Source: an uncultured Aquimarina sp.
Lineage (GTDB): Bacteria > Bacteroidota > Bacteroidia > Flavobacteriales > Flavobacteriaceae
Direction: 5' to 3'
Length of the DNA: 57,395 bases
NCBI GenBank assembly: GCA_938011245.1
Contig: CALLUJ010000060.1
Coordinates: 1 to 57,395 of the forward strand
This document shows positions 36,201-44,974 of this stretch, one piece after another. The position numbers were made by a program, and so were the translations under genes. The first letter of the stretch is position 1. Each line of letters starts with the position of its first letter. The notes under the pieces are model-generated. The model had not been told where the DNA came from. It ran no database searches and was given only the letters and a program-made list of their open reading frames with translations.

Positions 36201-39200
36201 TTATGCAGAAAACTTAAGAGCAGCAGAAGATAATTTTGGGGGGATTACTAGAGCCTTAACAACAACAAACTTTGAGCAGTCTAATATTGAATTTATAGAG
36301 TTTTGGGTGTTAAATCCTTATACTGGATCTGTACAAGTAAATAATGATGATGGTACTACTTCTAATTTTCAGAACGTTGCATACATGAACGAAACCAATG
36401 TAGGACAAATACGTTTTAATATTGGTAATATTAGTGAGGATGTTTTGGCAGATGGACGTAAGCAATATGAAAACGGATTGCCAGAAGTTGCAGACAGTAA
36501 CATTGATACGCAAATTACTTCCTATGGTAGAGTTCCAACGAACCAATCTTTAGTATATGCTTTTGATACGGAAGGAGGAGAAAGAGCGCAGCAAGATGCT
36601 GGATTCGATGGGTTAAAAAATACAGGAGAACAAGAATTTTTAAGAACGCTTGGACCTACTATTGATACCGACTTAATAAATTCCGAAGACCCTTCAGGAG
36701 ACGATTATCAATATTTTTTACAAGCTCCAGGACCTAATATCGAAGATCGGTATAGGTTTTATAATGGTACAGATGGTGACTCGCCTACAGAAGTTTCCCA
36801 AACCGATAGAGGAAGAAGCGGACAACCTACTGCAGAAGATGTAAACCGCGATAATACAATGAATAGGATTAACCAGTATTTTGAATACACGGTAGATATA
36901 GATCCTAACAGATTAACACCAGAAACTAACCCTTTAATATTTGATACTCGAGAGTTTGTAGGGACAGCACTAGACGGAACCCCAATTCAATCTCAATGGA
37001 TTCAATTTAGAATACCGTTATCTAATGCAGAAATTAGAAGGCCTGGTAGGACAGGTACTACAGATGTCGATAGAGTACGTAGACCGGTAGGAGGATCCGT
37101 AGATTTACGTTCTGCGCGTTTTATGCGAATGTATTTAACAGGATTTACAGAAGAGACCTTATTACGTTTTGGAACCTTAGACTTAGTTAGAGGGAACTAC
37201 CGTAATTATGTAACAGAATCGGGTAATGGAGTAGACACAGAAGGGATAAATGAGCAACCAGTACTAAACTTCTCATCCTCTTCAATTAGTATAGAAGAGA
37301 ACGAAGGTTATGTTACTCCTCCAGGAATAGTGAGAGAGCAACTAAATAATAACAATACCATCATTCAGCAGGACGAACGCTCTTTGGCGATTACAGTAGA
37401 TGGCTTAAGAGCGCAAGATGCTAGAGCCGTCTCTAGAAATTTTACTGTTGATATGCGTCAATACGAAAATATTGAAATGTTTTTGCATGCAGAAAGTTTA
37501 GCTGCTAGTAATTCTCAAAATGGCGATTTAACAGCAATTGTTAGATTAGGGAACGATTTTACAGAGAATTTTTATCAAATAGAACTCCCTTTAGCAATAT
37601 CAGAAACAAATAACTCAAATCCAGATATTGTTTGGCCAGATGTAAATAGATTAAACGTTCCGTTAAGTTTATTACAAGAGGTAAAAGCAAAGTCTACATC
37701 TAAAACAGGTATAGAAAGGCAACAATTAGTGTTTTTTGACGAAAATGCAAATGAAATTTCAGTATCACCTGCTAGCGGTGGCGAAGTTGTAACACCACCT
37801 ACAGGAGAGGGTGATATAGGAAGAATTCGTGTAGGAATTAAAGGAAATCCAAGTTTTGGAAACGTACGTGTTATAATGTTAGGGGTTAAAAATGGTAAGG
37901 GAGCAGGAGATGTTTCTGGACAAGTTTGGTTTAACGAGCTTCGTCTTAGTGGACTTAAAAACCAAGGAGGTTGGGCTGCTGTGGCTAATATAGATGCAAA
38001 TATTGCCGATTTTGCTAACCTTACAGTTACAGGACGTAGAAGTACCGTTGGTTTTGGAGGTATTGAACAAGGACCTAACGAAAGAAGTCAAGAAGATGTA
38101 GCACAGTACGACTTTACTACAAGTGTAAATGTTGGTCAGTTATTGCCAAAAAAATGGGGAGTTAAAATACCTGTTACTTATAGTAGAGGGGAAGAGTTGA
38201 TTACCCCTCAGTACGATCCTTTAGATCAAGATTTAATTTTACAAGATGTTTTAGACGCTAGTCCAACTAAAGCAGAGAGGGATCGAAGAGAAGAACAATC
38301 TACCGATTATACAAAAAGGCAAAGTGTAAGTGTAATAGGTTTGCGTAAAGAGCGAACAGGCGATAAAAAACCTAGGATTTATGATGTTGAGAATTTTACT
38401 TTTTCAAGTACATATAACCAGACAGATCATAGAGATTTTGAAATAAAAAAATCGATAGATCAAAGTTTTAATTTAAATGGGACGTATAATTTTTCTTTAT
38501 CTCCATTAGAAATTAGTCCATTTAAAAAGATTAAATACCTCGATAAAAAATCATTGAAATTCATTCACGATTTTAATATAAATCCAATCCCTTCGACAAT
38601 AAGTTTTACCTCTGGTATTAATAGATCTTTTAATGAACAAGAGTATAGAGATGTAACCCTAGGAGCAGGAAACATTGGTCCAGAATCGTTACAACAGCGT
38701 AATTATTTGTTTGATTGGCAATATGCTGTAGGATTTAATTTAACGAAATCGTTGAATTTGAATATAAATGCAACGTCAAATAGAATTGTCCGAAACTTTA
38801 TTAATGAAAGTGATGAGATAGATCGAAGCAATACTATTTGGGATGGTTTGTCAGACACAGGAATTCCAAATCAATTAAACCAAAGCGTGCAACTTAATTA
38901 CGAATTGCCATTTAAAAAGTTTCCAGGGTTGGGCTTTATACAATCATCGTATTCGTATGCAGGAAATTTTCAATGGCAAAAAGGAAGTGAAGTTTTTAGA
39001 GGTATCGTAGATGAGACAAGCGGGAATACCGTAGATTTAGGAAATACTATTCAAAACTCTGGAGTTCATCAACTAAATAGTACGTTTAGTTTAGATAAAC
39101 TATATAAAGAAATAGGTTTAGTAAAAAGAAAATCTAATACACGAAAGAAAAAGAAAAAGAAGAAAAAAAACAAAGAAGAATTAGAGAAAACTTTAGGTCC

Positions 39201-40632
39201 TAAAATAGCTCCAAGAACTATTGAAAATAGGAAGAAAAAAACAAACTCTAAAAAACTAAAGCCATCTATAAAAGCATACAACACTTTTGTAGGACTAGTG
39301 ACTGCTTTAAAAAGAGTTACCCTAAACTATCAAAGAGATTCAGGTACAGTATTGCCAGGTTATACTAATGATATTGGATTTTTTGGAACGTTACAACCAA
39401 CACCAGGGTTTACTTTTGGAAGACAGGCAGATGTAAGGGCAATAGCTGCAAGAGATGGATTTTTAACTAATTTCCAAGAGTTTAATGGGCAATATCAAAA
39501 TAGAACTTCAGACCGTCTTGATTTTAGAGGAACAATAGATTTATTGCCAGGATTGAAAGTAGATGTAACAGCCAATCGTTCCAAAGCAGAAACATATTCG
39601 GAAAACTTTAGGATAGAAGATGGAAATCAATTTATTTCTCTCACACCTAACACTTTCGGGAACTTTTCAATCTCATCGTTACTAATTAAAACAGCGTTTC
39701 AAGGAAGTAGTGAAGATAGATCTAAAGCCTTTGACGACTTTAAGAAAAATAGATTAATTGTAGCAAATCGATTAGCAGGAGGAGCAAATACACCAAGAGG
39801 GACAGATCAAGACGGTAACCCAACGGCTTTCCCCGACGGATTCGGACCTAATAATCAAGCCGTATTATTGCCAGCATTTTTAGCGGCCTATTCTGGTAAA
39901 AGTGCTGATAAAATAAGTAAAGGAGCTTTTAGGGATATACCGCTACCTAACTGGAATATTCGTTACACAGGATTAATAAAAAAGAAATGGTTTAAAAAAC
40001 GATTTAAACGTTTTTCATTAAATCATGCTTATCAATCTAATTATACGATTAATCAATTTCAATCTAATTTAAATTTTAACAATCCAAATAATCCATCAAA
40101 TAGAGATGAGTCTGGAAACTTTATTAATGCGACGTTGCTTGGAAACATTAACTTAACAGAACAATTTAGCCCATTAATAAAAGTAGATTTAGAAACAAAA
40201 AGTTCTGTAAAAGTATCTACAGAAATACGTAGAGATCGTGCACTTTCATTTAGTTTTGATAATAGTTTGCTAACAGAAGTACAGGGGCAAGAATATGTTG
40301 TTGGTCTAGGCTATAGAATTAAAGATATAAGTTTTGCTACCCGTTTAGGAACAGGCAAAAAAAGAGTTATAAAAAGTGATTTAAACCTTAAAGCAGATAT
40401 TTCTTTACGTCAAAATCAAACTATTATTAGAAACTTAGAGATAGATAATAGTCAGGTTACCTCAGGACAAAGTATATTTAGTATTCGATTTACATCTGAT
40501 TATGCATTGAGTAAAAATTTAACAGCACTATTTTTCTACGATCATACGTTTTCAAGATTTGAAGTGTCAACTGCTTTTCCTCAAACAAATATAAGATCTG
40601 GTTTTACATTACGATATAATTTTGGTAATTAA
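33220..40632 (+). CDS. sprA: Gliding motility / T9SS translocon protein SprA (Sov)
   Basis: 2470 residues, the size expected for SprA. The start is TTG at 33220; the first internal Met is near residue 97, after the signal peptide (about 1-28, ending FNGAFFGQ). SprA is the giant 36-strand barrel that forms the T9SS outer membrane channel. Barrel-like alternation runs through the whole length with typical segments such as GDYYEF-like turns, SIRGEFAYLFAG and VWFNELRLSG, and the end FTLRYNFGN is a barrel terminal strand. Around residues 1968-2010 a loop carries eight consecutive Lys and other basic residues. Flanking ruvA and gcvH match the known sprA locus. Confidence 0.96.
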   Translation: MLIKNWLQRTITIAFTTLLVFFNGAFFGQENEKKRDSTSTTFSFNKLDLPDPDSIESKYEYDPQSNKYKYSQSIDGYSIRYPLYLTPTEFEALVQKEQMRDYFKEKENALNGKGADAEEKRKRLLPIFYVNSNFFESVFGGKEIEIIPQGSVEVDLGLLFNKQDNPSFSPRNQSNFTFDFDQRISLSLQGNIGTRLSVLANFDTESTFDFQNQLKLEYNPTEDAIIRAIEVGNVNFPLNSSLIQGSQSLFGVKGQFQFGKTTITGVFSEQRSDTRRVTVQGSGTIEDYELFALDYDENRHYFLSHYFRDTYDESLERYPFINSNVQITRIQVWVTNRTNNTRGLTNARNLVAIQDLGESLSENIGFSLDVAGDVAVDNGLNITVSNQNTIQDPRLPDNGNNRLDPERIGGADLRPSIRDIAFVQDGFSNFPNAEEGLDYSILENARLLTDNQYTLNTQLGYISLNQRLNNDEVLAVAYQYTKNGQVFQVGEFANDGVANTQTDGQIQVGNGTSEETQSASPTQNLIVKTLKSSVTSVTEPVWDLMMKNIYSLGVFRLEQDDFRMNIFFTDPSPVNFIKSGDTFLPTTDELNRPIDQSNPNTLLQLFNFDRLNINNDPINGGDGFFDFVPGLTVDTENGRIIFTKVEPFGEYLFDRLGDNGTTEYDTSVRNTWNANQQEFVFDRLYTETKTRAEQLQADKNKFQLKGRYKTSGQNGISIGAFNVPRGSVTVTAGGRVLQEGVDYTVNYQLGRVEILDPALLASNTPIDIATENNAVFGQQTKRYIGVNVEHKFSKDFVLGATYLNLRERPLTQKSNLDFEPINNTILGINGNYSTEVPFLTRLVNKLPNIDTEAPSNFSIRGEFAYLFAGAPNAADFEGQVTSYIDDFEGAQTRIDVGSPLQWELSSVPEGFEGASATGVETGFRRSALSWYTIDQVFYSRQRPSGVSESDLSRPQTRRIFSQEIFPNRQIAQNQTRALFPLDVHYRPAERGPYNYAENLRAAEDNFGGITRALTTTNFEQSNIEFIEFWVLNPYTGSVQVNNDDGTTSNFQNVAYMNETNVGQIRFNIGNISEDVLADGRKQYENGLPEVADSNIDTQITSYGRVPTNQSLVYAFDTEGGERAQQDAGFDGLKNTGEQEFLRTLGPTIDTDLINSEDPSGDDYQYFLQAPGPNIEDRYRFYNGTDGDSPTEVSQTDRGRSGQPTAEDVNRDNTMNRINQYFEYTVDIDPNRLTPETNPLIFDTREFVGTALDGTPIQSQWIQFRIPLSNAEIRRPGRTGTTDVDRVRRPVGGSVDLRSARFMRMYLTGFTEETLLRFGTLDLVRGNYRNYVTESGNGVDTEGINEQPVLNFSSSSISIEENEGYVTPPGIVREQLNNNNTIIQQDERSLAITVDGLRAQDARAVSRNFTVDMRQYENIEMFLHAESLAASNSQNGDLTAIVRLGNDFTENFYQIELPLAISETNNSNPDIVWPDVNRLNVPLSLLQEVKAKSTSKTGIERQQLVFFDENANEISVSPASGGEVVTPPTGEGDIGRIRVGIKGNPSFGNVRVIMLGVKNGKGAGDVSGQVWFNELRLSGLKNQGGWAAVANIDANIADFANLTVTGRRSTVGFGGIEQGPNERSQEDVAQYDFTTSVNVGQLLPKKWGVKIPVTYSRGEELITPQYDPLDQDLILQDVLDASPTKAERDRREEQSTDYTKRQSVSVIGLRKERTGDKKPRIYDVENFTFSSTYNQTDHRDFEIKKSIDQSFNLNGTYNFSLSPLEISPFKKIKYLDKKSLKFIHDFNINPIPSTISFTSGINRSFNEQEYRDVTLGAGNIGPESLQQRNYLFDWQYAVGFNLTKSLNLNINATSNRIVRNFINESDEIDRSNTIWDGLSDTGIPNQLNQSVQLNYELPFKKFPGLGFIQSSYSYAGNFQWQKGSEVFRGIVDETSGNTVDLGNTIQNSGVHQLNSTFSLDKLYKEIGLVKRKSNTRKKKKKKKKNKEELEKTLGPKIAPRTIENRKKKTNSKKLKPSIKAYNTFVGLVTALKRVTLNYQRDSGTVLPGYTNDIGFFGTLQPTPGFTFGRQADVRAIAARDGFLTNFQEFNGQYQNRTSDRLDFRGTIDLLPGLKVDVTANRSKAETYSENFRIEDGNQFISLTPNTFGNFSISSLLIKTAFQGSSEDRSKAFDDFKKNRLIVANRLAGGANTPRGTDQDGNPTAFPDGFGPNNQAVLLPAFLAAYSGKSADKISKGAFRDIPLPNWNIRYTGLIKKKWFKKRFKRFSLNHAYQSNYTINQFQSNLNFNNPNNPSNRDESGNFINATLLGNINLTEQFSPLIKVDLETKSSVKVSTEIRRDRALSFSFDNSLLTEVQGQEYVVGLGYRIKDISFATRLGTGKKRVIKSDLNLKADISLRQNQTIIRNLEIDNSQVTSGQSIFSIRFTSDYALSKNLTALFFYDHTFSRFEVSTAFPQTNIRSGFTLRYNFGN

Positions 40633-40691
40633 GAGCTCTTTTTTAAATAAATTGCAGTCAATTTTTGAATTATAATACAAAAAAGAATAAA

Positions 40692-41072
40692 ATGAACTTT
40701 CCAGAAAATTTAAGATACACAAAAGAGCATATTTGGGTAAAAATAGAAGGTGATACTGCTACTATAGGTATTACAGAGTTTGCACAAAGTGAATTAGGAG
40801 ATATCGTATATGTAGATATAGAACAAATGGACGAAATAGTTGATGCTGATGAAGTTTTTGGAACAATAGAGGCCGTAAAGACTGTTTCGGATTTATTTAT
40901 GCCTATTAAAGGTGAAGTTTTTGAATTTAATGAAGCCGTAGAAGATGAGCCTGAATTAGTAAATACTAATTCATACGATACAGGCTGGATTATAAAAGCG
41001 AAAGTAAATACGGATGTTTCTTTAGAAGCATTGCTAACAGCTACACAATATAAGAGCCTAGTAAATGCGTAA
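40692..41072 (+). CDS. gcvH: Glycine cleavage system H protein
   Basis: 126 residues from the ATG at 40692 (MNFPENLRYTKEHIWVKIEG); an upstream TTG adds a Lys-rich stub absent from the family. The lipoylated lysine is Lys63 in TIEAVKTVSDLFMP. Start and length fit GcvH. It shuttles the aminomethyl group between the P, T and L proteins. The next gene overlaps its stop by 8 nt. Confidence 0.97.
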   Translation: MNFPENLRYTKEHIWVKIEGDTATIGITEFAQSELGDIVYVDIEQMDEIVDADEVFGTIEAVKTVSDLFMPIKGEVFEFNEAVEDEPELVNTNSYDTGWIIKAKVNTDVSLEALLTATQYKSLVNA

Positions 41073-41445
41073 ATTAGCGGTCGTTACAGCTTACATGTAC
41101 ACGCTATTAGTTATTGTAGCCTCTTTAGGGAGATTTGTACTTGGGATGTTTCCTAAAGGAGTAGCACATTCCGATAAAATAGCGCACTTTATTGCTTATG
41201 CAGGCTTTTCATTAGTTTGGAGTTTTTATTTTTTTAAGGCAAAAGAATATTCTTTTTTAAAAAGCGTACAAGTTTCTTTGCTGTGGAGTATTTTTTTTGG
41301 TGTTTTAATGGAATTTTGTCAATGGTTTTTTACTAATTATCGTCAGTTTGACTATTATGATATGTTGGCAAATAGTTTTGGAACGCTAATAGGTTTGTTA
41401 ATTTTTAAAGTTTTTTTTGTGTTAATGCAAAAAAGACAACTTTAG
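41065..41445 (+). CDS. VanZ-like membrane protein
   Basis: 126 residues with about four membrane segments. The signature of the VanZ-like family is present: DKIAHFIAYAGFSLVW near the N-terminus and GVLMEFCQWFFTNYRQFDYYDMLANSFGTLIGLL. The family has no established enzymatic role outside teicoplanin-resistance VanZ. Its ATG lies within the end of gcvH, so it is translationally coupled. Confidence 0.88.
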   Translation: MRKLAVVTAYMYTLLVIVASLGRFVLGMFPKGVAHSDKIAHFIAYAGFSLVWSFYFFKAKEYSFLKSVQVSLLWSIFFGVLMEFCQWFFTNYRQFDYYDMLANSFGTLIGLLIFKVFFVLMQKRQL

Positions 41446-41471
41446 AGTTTTAGAATAGTCAATAATTTAGT

Positions 41472-41479
41472 TATTTTTG
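41472..41479 (+). promoter_or_regulatory. Putative -7 element (TATTTTTG) of the tonB-like gene
   Basis: TATTTTTG 23 nt before the ATG at 41503. No -33 TTG is visible at the usual spacing. Confidence 0.45.
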
Positions 41480-41502
41480 AAACTCTTAATCATAAATAAG
41501 TT

Positions 41503-42243
41503 ATGGAATTAAAAAAGAACCCTAAAGTAGACTTACGCAGTAAAAGTGTACTCTTTTTACAAGTAGGTTTGGTTTTAGTGCTATTGGTAACTTGGTGGGG
41601 TATAGAACATAAAACCTACGAAAAGCAGATAGCACAGGTAGAAGAAGTAGTTTATGTAGAGGAAATCGAAGAAGATATTCCAATAACTAAAGTGGTTCTT
41701 AGAAAACCACCACCACCACCACCACCACCACCTACTATTGAAATTATTAAAGTGGTAGAAGATGATGCTCCAGAACCAGAAACAGTTTTTGAAGAAACCG
41801 AAGTAGAAGAGGATGAAGAAATCCCTGAAGAAGTTCCAGATTTTGAGGCGGTAGACACAGGAGAAGGAGAAGAAGAGGAAATCGGAGATGTTCCCTTTGC
41901 TCTTATACAAGAAGCGCCATTATTTCCAGGTTGTGAAAAGGAAAAAGGGGCACTTGCTCGTAAAAATTGTATGAGTAAAAAGTTGGATAAATGGGTGCTG
42001 AAAAAGTTTAATACCGAATTAGGTGCAGAGCTTGGTTTATCGGGCATTCAAAAGATTTTTGTACAATTTAAAATTAGTAAAACAGGAGATGTAGTGGATA
42101 TTAAGGCTAGAGCTCCACACCCAAGACTACAAAAAGAAGCACAACGCGTAATTGCATCATTACCTAAAATGAAACCTGCTAAGCAACGTAATAGAGCAGT
42201 AGGAGTTATTTACACTAAGCCAATTACTTTCAGAGTAGATTAA
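41503..42243 (+). CDS. TonB-family energy transducer
   Basis: 246 residues. One N-terminal membrane segment (about 15-33), a nine-proline run at about 67-75 (RKPPPPPPPPPTIEII), a strongly acidic linker (about 80-130) and a C-terminal TonB domain (about 140-246) with EAPLFPGCEKEKG, FVQFKISKTGDVVDIKARAPHPRLQKEA and AVGVIYTKPITFRV. It couples inner-membrane proton motive force to TonB-dependent receptors. No exbB or exbD is in the window, so its partners lie elsewhere. A terminator follows. Confidence 0.92.
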   Translation: MELKKNPKVDLRSKSVLFLQVGLVLVLLVTWWGIEHKTYEKQIAQVEEVVYVEEIEEDIPITKVVLRKPPPPPPPPPTIEIIKVVEDDAPEPETVFEETEVEEDEEIPEEVPDFEAVDTGEGEEEEIGDVPFALIQEAPLFPGCEKEKGALARKNCMSKKLDKWVLKKFNTELGAELGLSGIQKIFVQFKISKTGDVVDIKARAPHPRLQKEAQRVIASLPKMKPAKQRNRAVGVIYTKPITFRVD

Positions 42244-42261
42244 TTTCTATATAATTAATAT

Positions 42262-42292
42262 AAAAAACCCAACCGGAAGGTTGGGTTTTTTT
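42262..42292 (+). terminator. Terminator after the tonB-like gene
   Basis: AACCCAACC / GGTTGGGTT stem closed by GGAA, flanked by A6 and T7. Confidence 0.9.
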
Positions 42293-42331
42293 ATTGCTAA
42301 GAAGCATAATTGTTAATTACCTTTAGCTTAG

Positions 42332-42362
42332 TTGTAGAGAAGGTTTTTTAAGAGTATCTTTG
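42332..42362 (+). promoter_or_regulatory. Promoter of the cyoE-cytochrome oxidase unit
   Basis: TTG (42332-42334), 20 nt, then TATCTTTG (42355-42362), a full Bacteroidota promoter, 26 nt ahead of the TTG start of cyoE. Confidence 0.75.
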
Positions 42363-42387
42363 CCATCCCCAAAAAGAGTCAATTATT

Positions 42388-43290
42388 TTGAGTACAGTCC
42401 AAGTTCAACAAGTAGAGAATTCTTTTCTTCAAGATTTTTACGCTCTTACTAAAGTGCGTTTAGCTATAAGTGTTCTTTTTTCTGCTATAGCAGGGTACTT
42501 ATTGGGTGCTAATAATATTGAGGTTTTAAAACTAATAATGCTTTCTGTTGGAGGATATTGTATGGTGGGAGCTTCAAATGCATTTAATCAAGTAATAGAG
42601 AAAGACTTGGATAAGCTTATGAATCGCACTAAAAATAGACCTCTTCCGTCTGGAAGAATGTCAATAAATACCGCCTTAACTATTGCAATTGCATTAACAG
42701 TTATGGGGTTAACATTGTTGTATATGCTAAGTCCTAAAGCAGCTATGTTTGGTGCTATATCTATTTTTTGTTATGTAAGTTTATATACACCTTTAAAAAC
42801 AAAAACTCCTTTGGCGGTTTTTGTGGGAGCAATCCCAGGAGCAATCCCTTTTATGTTAGGGTGGGTTGCAGCAACTAATGATTTTAGCATAGAACCGGGA
42901 ACCTTATTTATGATTCAATTTTTCTGGCAATTTCCTCATTTTTGGGCTATTGGATGGTTTTTGTACGAAGATTATGAAAGAGGAGGTTTCTTTATGTTGC
43001 CTACAGGAAAACAAGACAGCGTTACGGCAAAGCAAATAATTATTTATACAGTTTGGACTATTTTGTGTTCAATAATACCAGTATTTGGTAAAACAGGAAG
43101 CTTGCATATTAGTTGGATTTCTGGTATGTTGGTGTTATTGTTAGGATTGTGGATGTTATATAAAGCAATTATTTTGTACAAAAGAAGAACAGCTAAATCA
43201 GCTAAAAACTTAATGTTGGTAAGTGTTGCCTATATAAGTGCATTGCAAATTATATACGTAGCGGATAAAATAATATCTCAATGGATTTAA
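42388..43290 (+). CDS. cyoE: Protoheme IX farnesyltransferase (heme O synthase)
   Basis: 300 residues with about nine membrane segments. TTG start at 42388; no ATG precedes the conserved N-terminus (FYALTKVRLAISVLF). The UbiA/CtaB site NAFNQVIEKDLDKLMNRTKNRP with RPLPSGRMS, the second segment TPLKTKTPLAVFVGAIPGA and the HFWAIGWFLYEDYERGGF region identify heme O synthase. It farnesylates protoheme for the oxidase; oxidase subunit genes follow, the first overlapping by 10 nt. Also called ctaB. Confidence 0.95.
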   Translation: MSTVQVQQVENSFLQDFYALTKVRLAISVLFSAIAGYLLGANNIEVLKLIMLSVGGYCMVGASNAFNQVIEKDLDKLMNRTKNRPLPSGRMSINTALTIAIALTVMGLTLLYMLSPKAAMFGAISIFCYVSLYTPLKTKTPLAVFVGAIPGAIPFMLGWVAATNDFSIEPGTLFMIQFFWQFPHFWAIGWFLYEDYERGGFFMLPTGKQDSVTAKQIIIYTVWTILCSIIPVFGKTGSLHISWISGMLVLLLGLWMLYKAIILYKRRTAKSAKNLMLVSVAYISALQIIYVADKIISQWI

Positions 43291-43862
43291 CAGAAGGCTC
43301 AGTACAGCAAAAAACGGATAGGGCAAAAAAGAATATGATGCTTTTTGCTATGATAAGTATGTTTATGACTTTTGCGGGATTAACAAGTGCTTATATTGTT
43401 AGTAGCGAACGAGACGATTGGATTATGGAATTTAATTTCCCAATAGCTTTTTACATAAGTTTAGGTGTTATCTTTTTAAGTAGTTTGTTTTTTTATTTAT
43501 TTAAAAAAACAACGGTTGCAGAAAAATATTCTATGGCAACCTTATTTTATGTAGGAGCATTAATTACGGGGGTTGCTTTTGTGTTTTTGCAACTAAAAGG
43601 TTTTGGAGAAATTGTAGCTCAAGGGTATTATCCAACAGGAAGTGAATCAACAATATCTACGTCCTTCATTTATGCTATTGTTTTTATACATCTATTGCAT
43701 ATTATAGGTGGGATTATTGTTTTGTTGGTAGTAGGAATGAATCACTTTAAGAAAGTGTACTCCAAAGAAAATTATTTAGGAATAGATTTGGCAGGAATGT
43801 ACTGGCATTTTGTAGATGCATTATGGGTGTACTTGTTTTGTTTCTTATTATTTACTAGATAA
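43281..43862 (+). CDS. Heme-copper oxidase subunit III (first copy)
   Basis: 193 residues with about five membrane segments, the size of short caa3-type subunit III. Motifs include MFMTFAGLTSAYIVS, FLQLKGF, HLLHIIGGIIVLL and GMYWHFVDALWVYLFCFL near the C-terminus. Non-catalytic core subunit of cytochrome oxidase. Overlaps the cyoE end, so coupled. A second, longer subunit III gene follows. Confidence 0.9.
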   Translation: MDLTEGSVQQKTDRAKKNMMLFAMISMFMTFAGLTSAYIVSSERDDWIMEFNFPIAFYISLGVIFLSSLFFYLFKKTTVAEKYSMATLFYVGALITGVAFVFLQLKGFGEIVAQGYYPTGSESTISTSFIYAIVFIHLLHIIGGIIVLLVVGMNHFKKVYSKENYLGIDLAGMYWHFVDALWVYLFCFLLFTR

Positions 43863-43930
43863 TTTTTTAGAACAATACTAAATAAAAAAGAATTACTAAG
43901 GAATATTAAAATTCAACAAGTATAATTCCT

Positions 43931-43938
43931 TATTTTTG
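43931..43938 (+). promoter_or_regulatory. Putative -7 element (TATTTTTG) before the second subunit III gene
   Basis: TATTTTTG, then CGAAC, 30 nt before the ATG at 43969. It also argues that translation starts at this ATG rather than at the TTG at 43936, which would overlap the element itself. Confidence 0.5.
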
Positions 43939-43968
43939 CGAACAATTAACGAATTATTACAAACTTCT

Positions 43969-44955
43969 ATGGACTCAACTGTTATAGAAACAGGCACTGA
44001 AAATAGCGTATGGGGTGGAGGCGAAGGCGTTCAACCATTAAAGGCTAGTTATGGTAAAATGATGATGTGGTTTTTTATCCTCTCAGATGCTCTTACATTT
44101 TCTGGATTTTTAGCGGCTTACGGATTTTCTAGGTTTAAATTTATTAACTCGTGGCCAATTGCAGACGAGGTATTTAATCACTTTCCATTTATGCACGGGA
44201 AAGATGCACCTATGTATTATGTGGCGTTAATGACTTTTATTTTAATTTTCTCTTCTGTAACAATGGTGTTAGCGGTTGATGCAGGACACCATATGAAAAA
44301 AAGTAAAGTTGCGGTATATATGTTTTTGACCATTATTGGTGGAGCAATTTTTGTTGGTTCTCAAGCATGGGAGTGGAAGAACTTTATTAAAGGAGAATAT
44401 GGCGCAGTAGAAACCAAAGGAGGGCAAATTTATCAATTTGTAGATACAGAAGGGCATAGGGTAGCATTAAAAGATTTTGCAAAAGTACTACCGCAAGAGC
44501 GTGTGCAGCACAAAAATAAGAATGGCATTTGGTACGAAGATGAAAAGGCATTACCTAGCTACTCTATAGAGGGTGTAATTAAAGGTTTCGAAGCTCATTC
44601 TAATCTATTAGTGCGTACTCAAATTTTAACAGAAAAAGGAGGGAAAACAATACTTACCAGGCAAGAGTCTTTAACAGAATTAAGGAAAAACGGTAAAGGG
44701 ATAGTAGAAGGAGCTAATATGTATAAGAATGAATATGGTAGTCCATTATTTGCGAATTTCTTTTTCTTTATCACAGGGTTTCACGGTTTTCACGTAGTTT
44801 CAGGAATTGTTATAAATATTATTATTTTCCTAAACGTATTGTTAGGTACTTACGAAAAAAGAAAAAGTTATGAAATGGTAGAAAAGGTAGGGCTATATTG
44901 GCATTTTGTTGATTTAGTTTGGGTGTTTGTTTTTACATTCTTTTACTTAGTTTAA
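43969..44955 (+). CDS. Cytochrome c oxidase subunit III (second copy, with large insertion)
   Basis: 328 residues from the ATG at 43969. The N-terminus WGGGEGVQPLKASYGKMMMWFF is typical of flavobacterial subunit III. The last membrane segments carry FFFFITGFHGFHVVSGI and YWHFVDLVWVFVFTFFYLV. Between them, at about residues 138-258, a ~120-residue hydrophilic insertion occurs (44380-44740) that ordinary subunit III lacks. Such inserts occur in Bacteroidota oxidases linked to alternative complex III, but I cannot confirm homology. Subunit IV follows. Confidence 0.88.
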   Translation: MDSTVIETGTENSVWGGGEGVQPLKASYGKMMMWFFILSDALTFSGFLAAYGFSRFKFINSWPIADEVFNHFPFMHGKDAPMYYVALMTFILIFSSVTMVLAVDAGHHMKKSKVAVYMFLTIIGGAIFVGSQAWEWKNFIKGEYGAVETKGGQIYQFVDTEGHRVALKDFAKVLPQERVQHKNKNGIWYEDEKALPSYSIEGVIKGFEAHSNLLVRTQILTEKGGKTILTRQESLTELRKNGKGIVEGANMYKNEYGSPLFANFFFFITGFHGFHVVSGIVINIIIFLNVLLGTYEKRKSYEMVEKVGLYWHFVDLVWVFVFTFFYLV

Positions 44956-44974
44956 TTTAGATATTTAATACAAA

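Noticed and set aside
41581-42047. Open frames antisense to the tonB-like gene
   Set aside because: The Trp- and Gly-rich runs are the complement of the proline run and acidic linker; no independent support.
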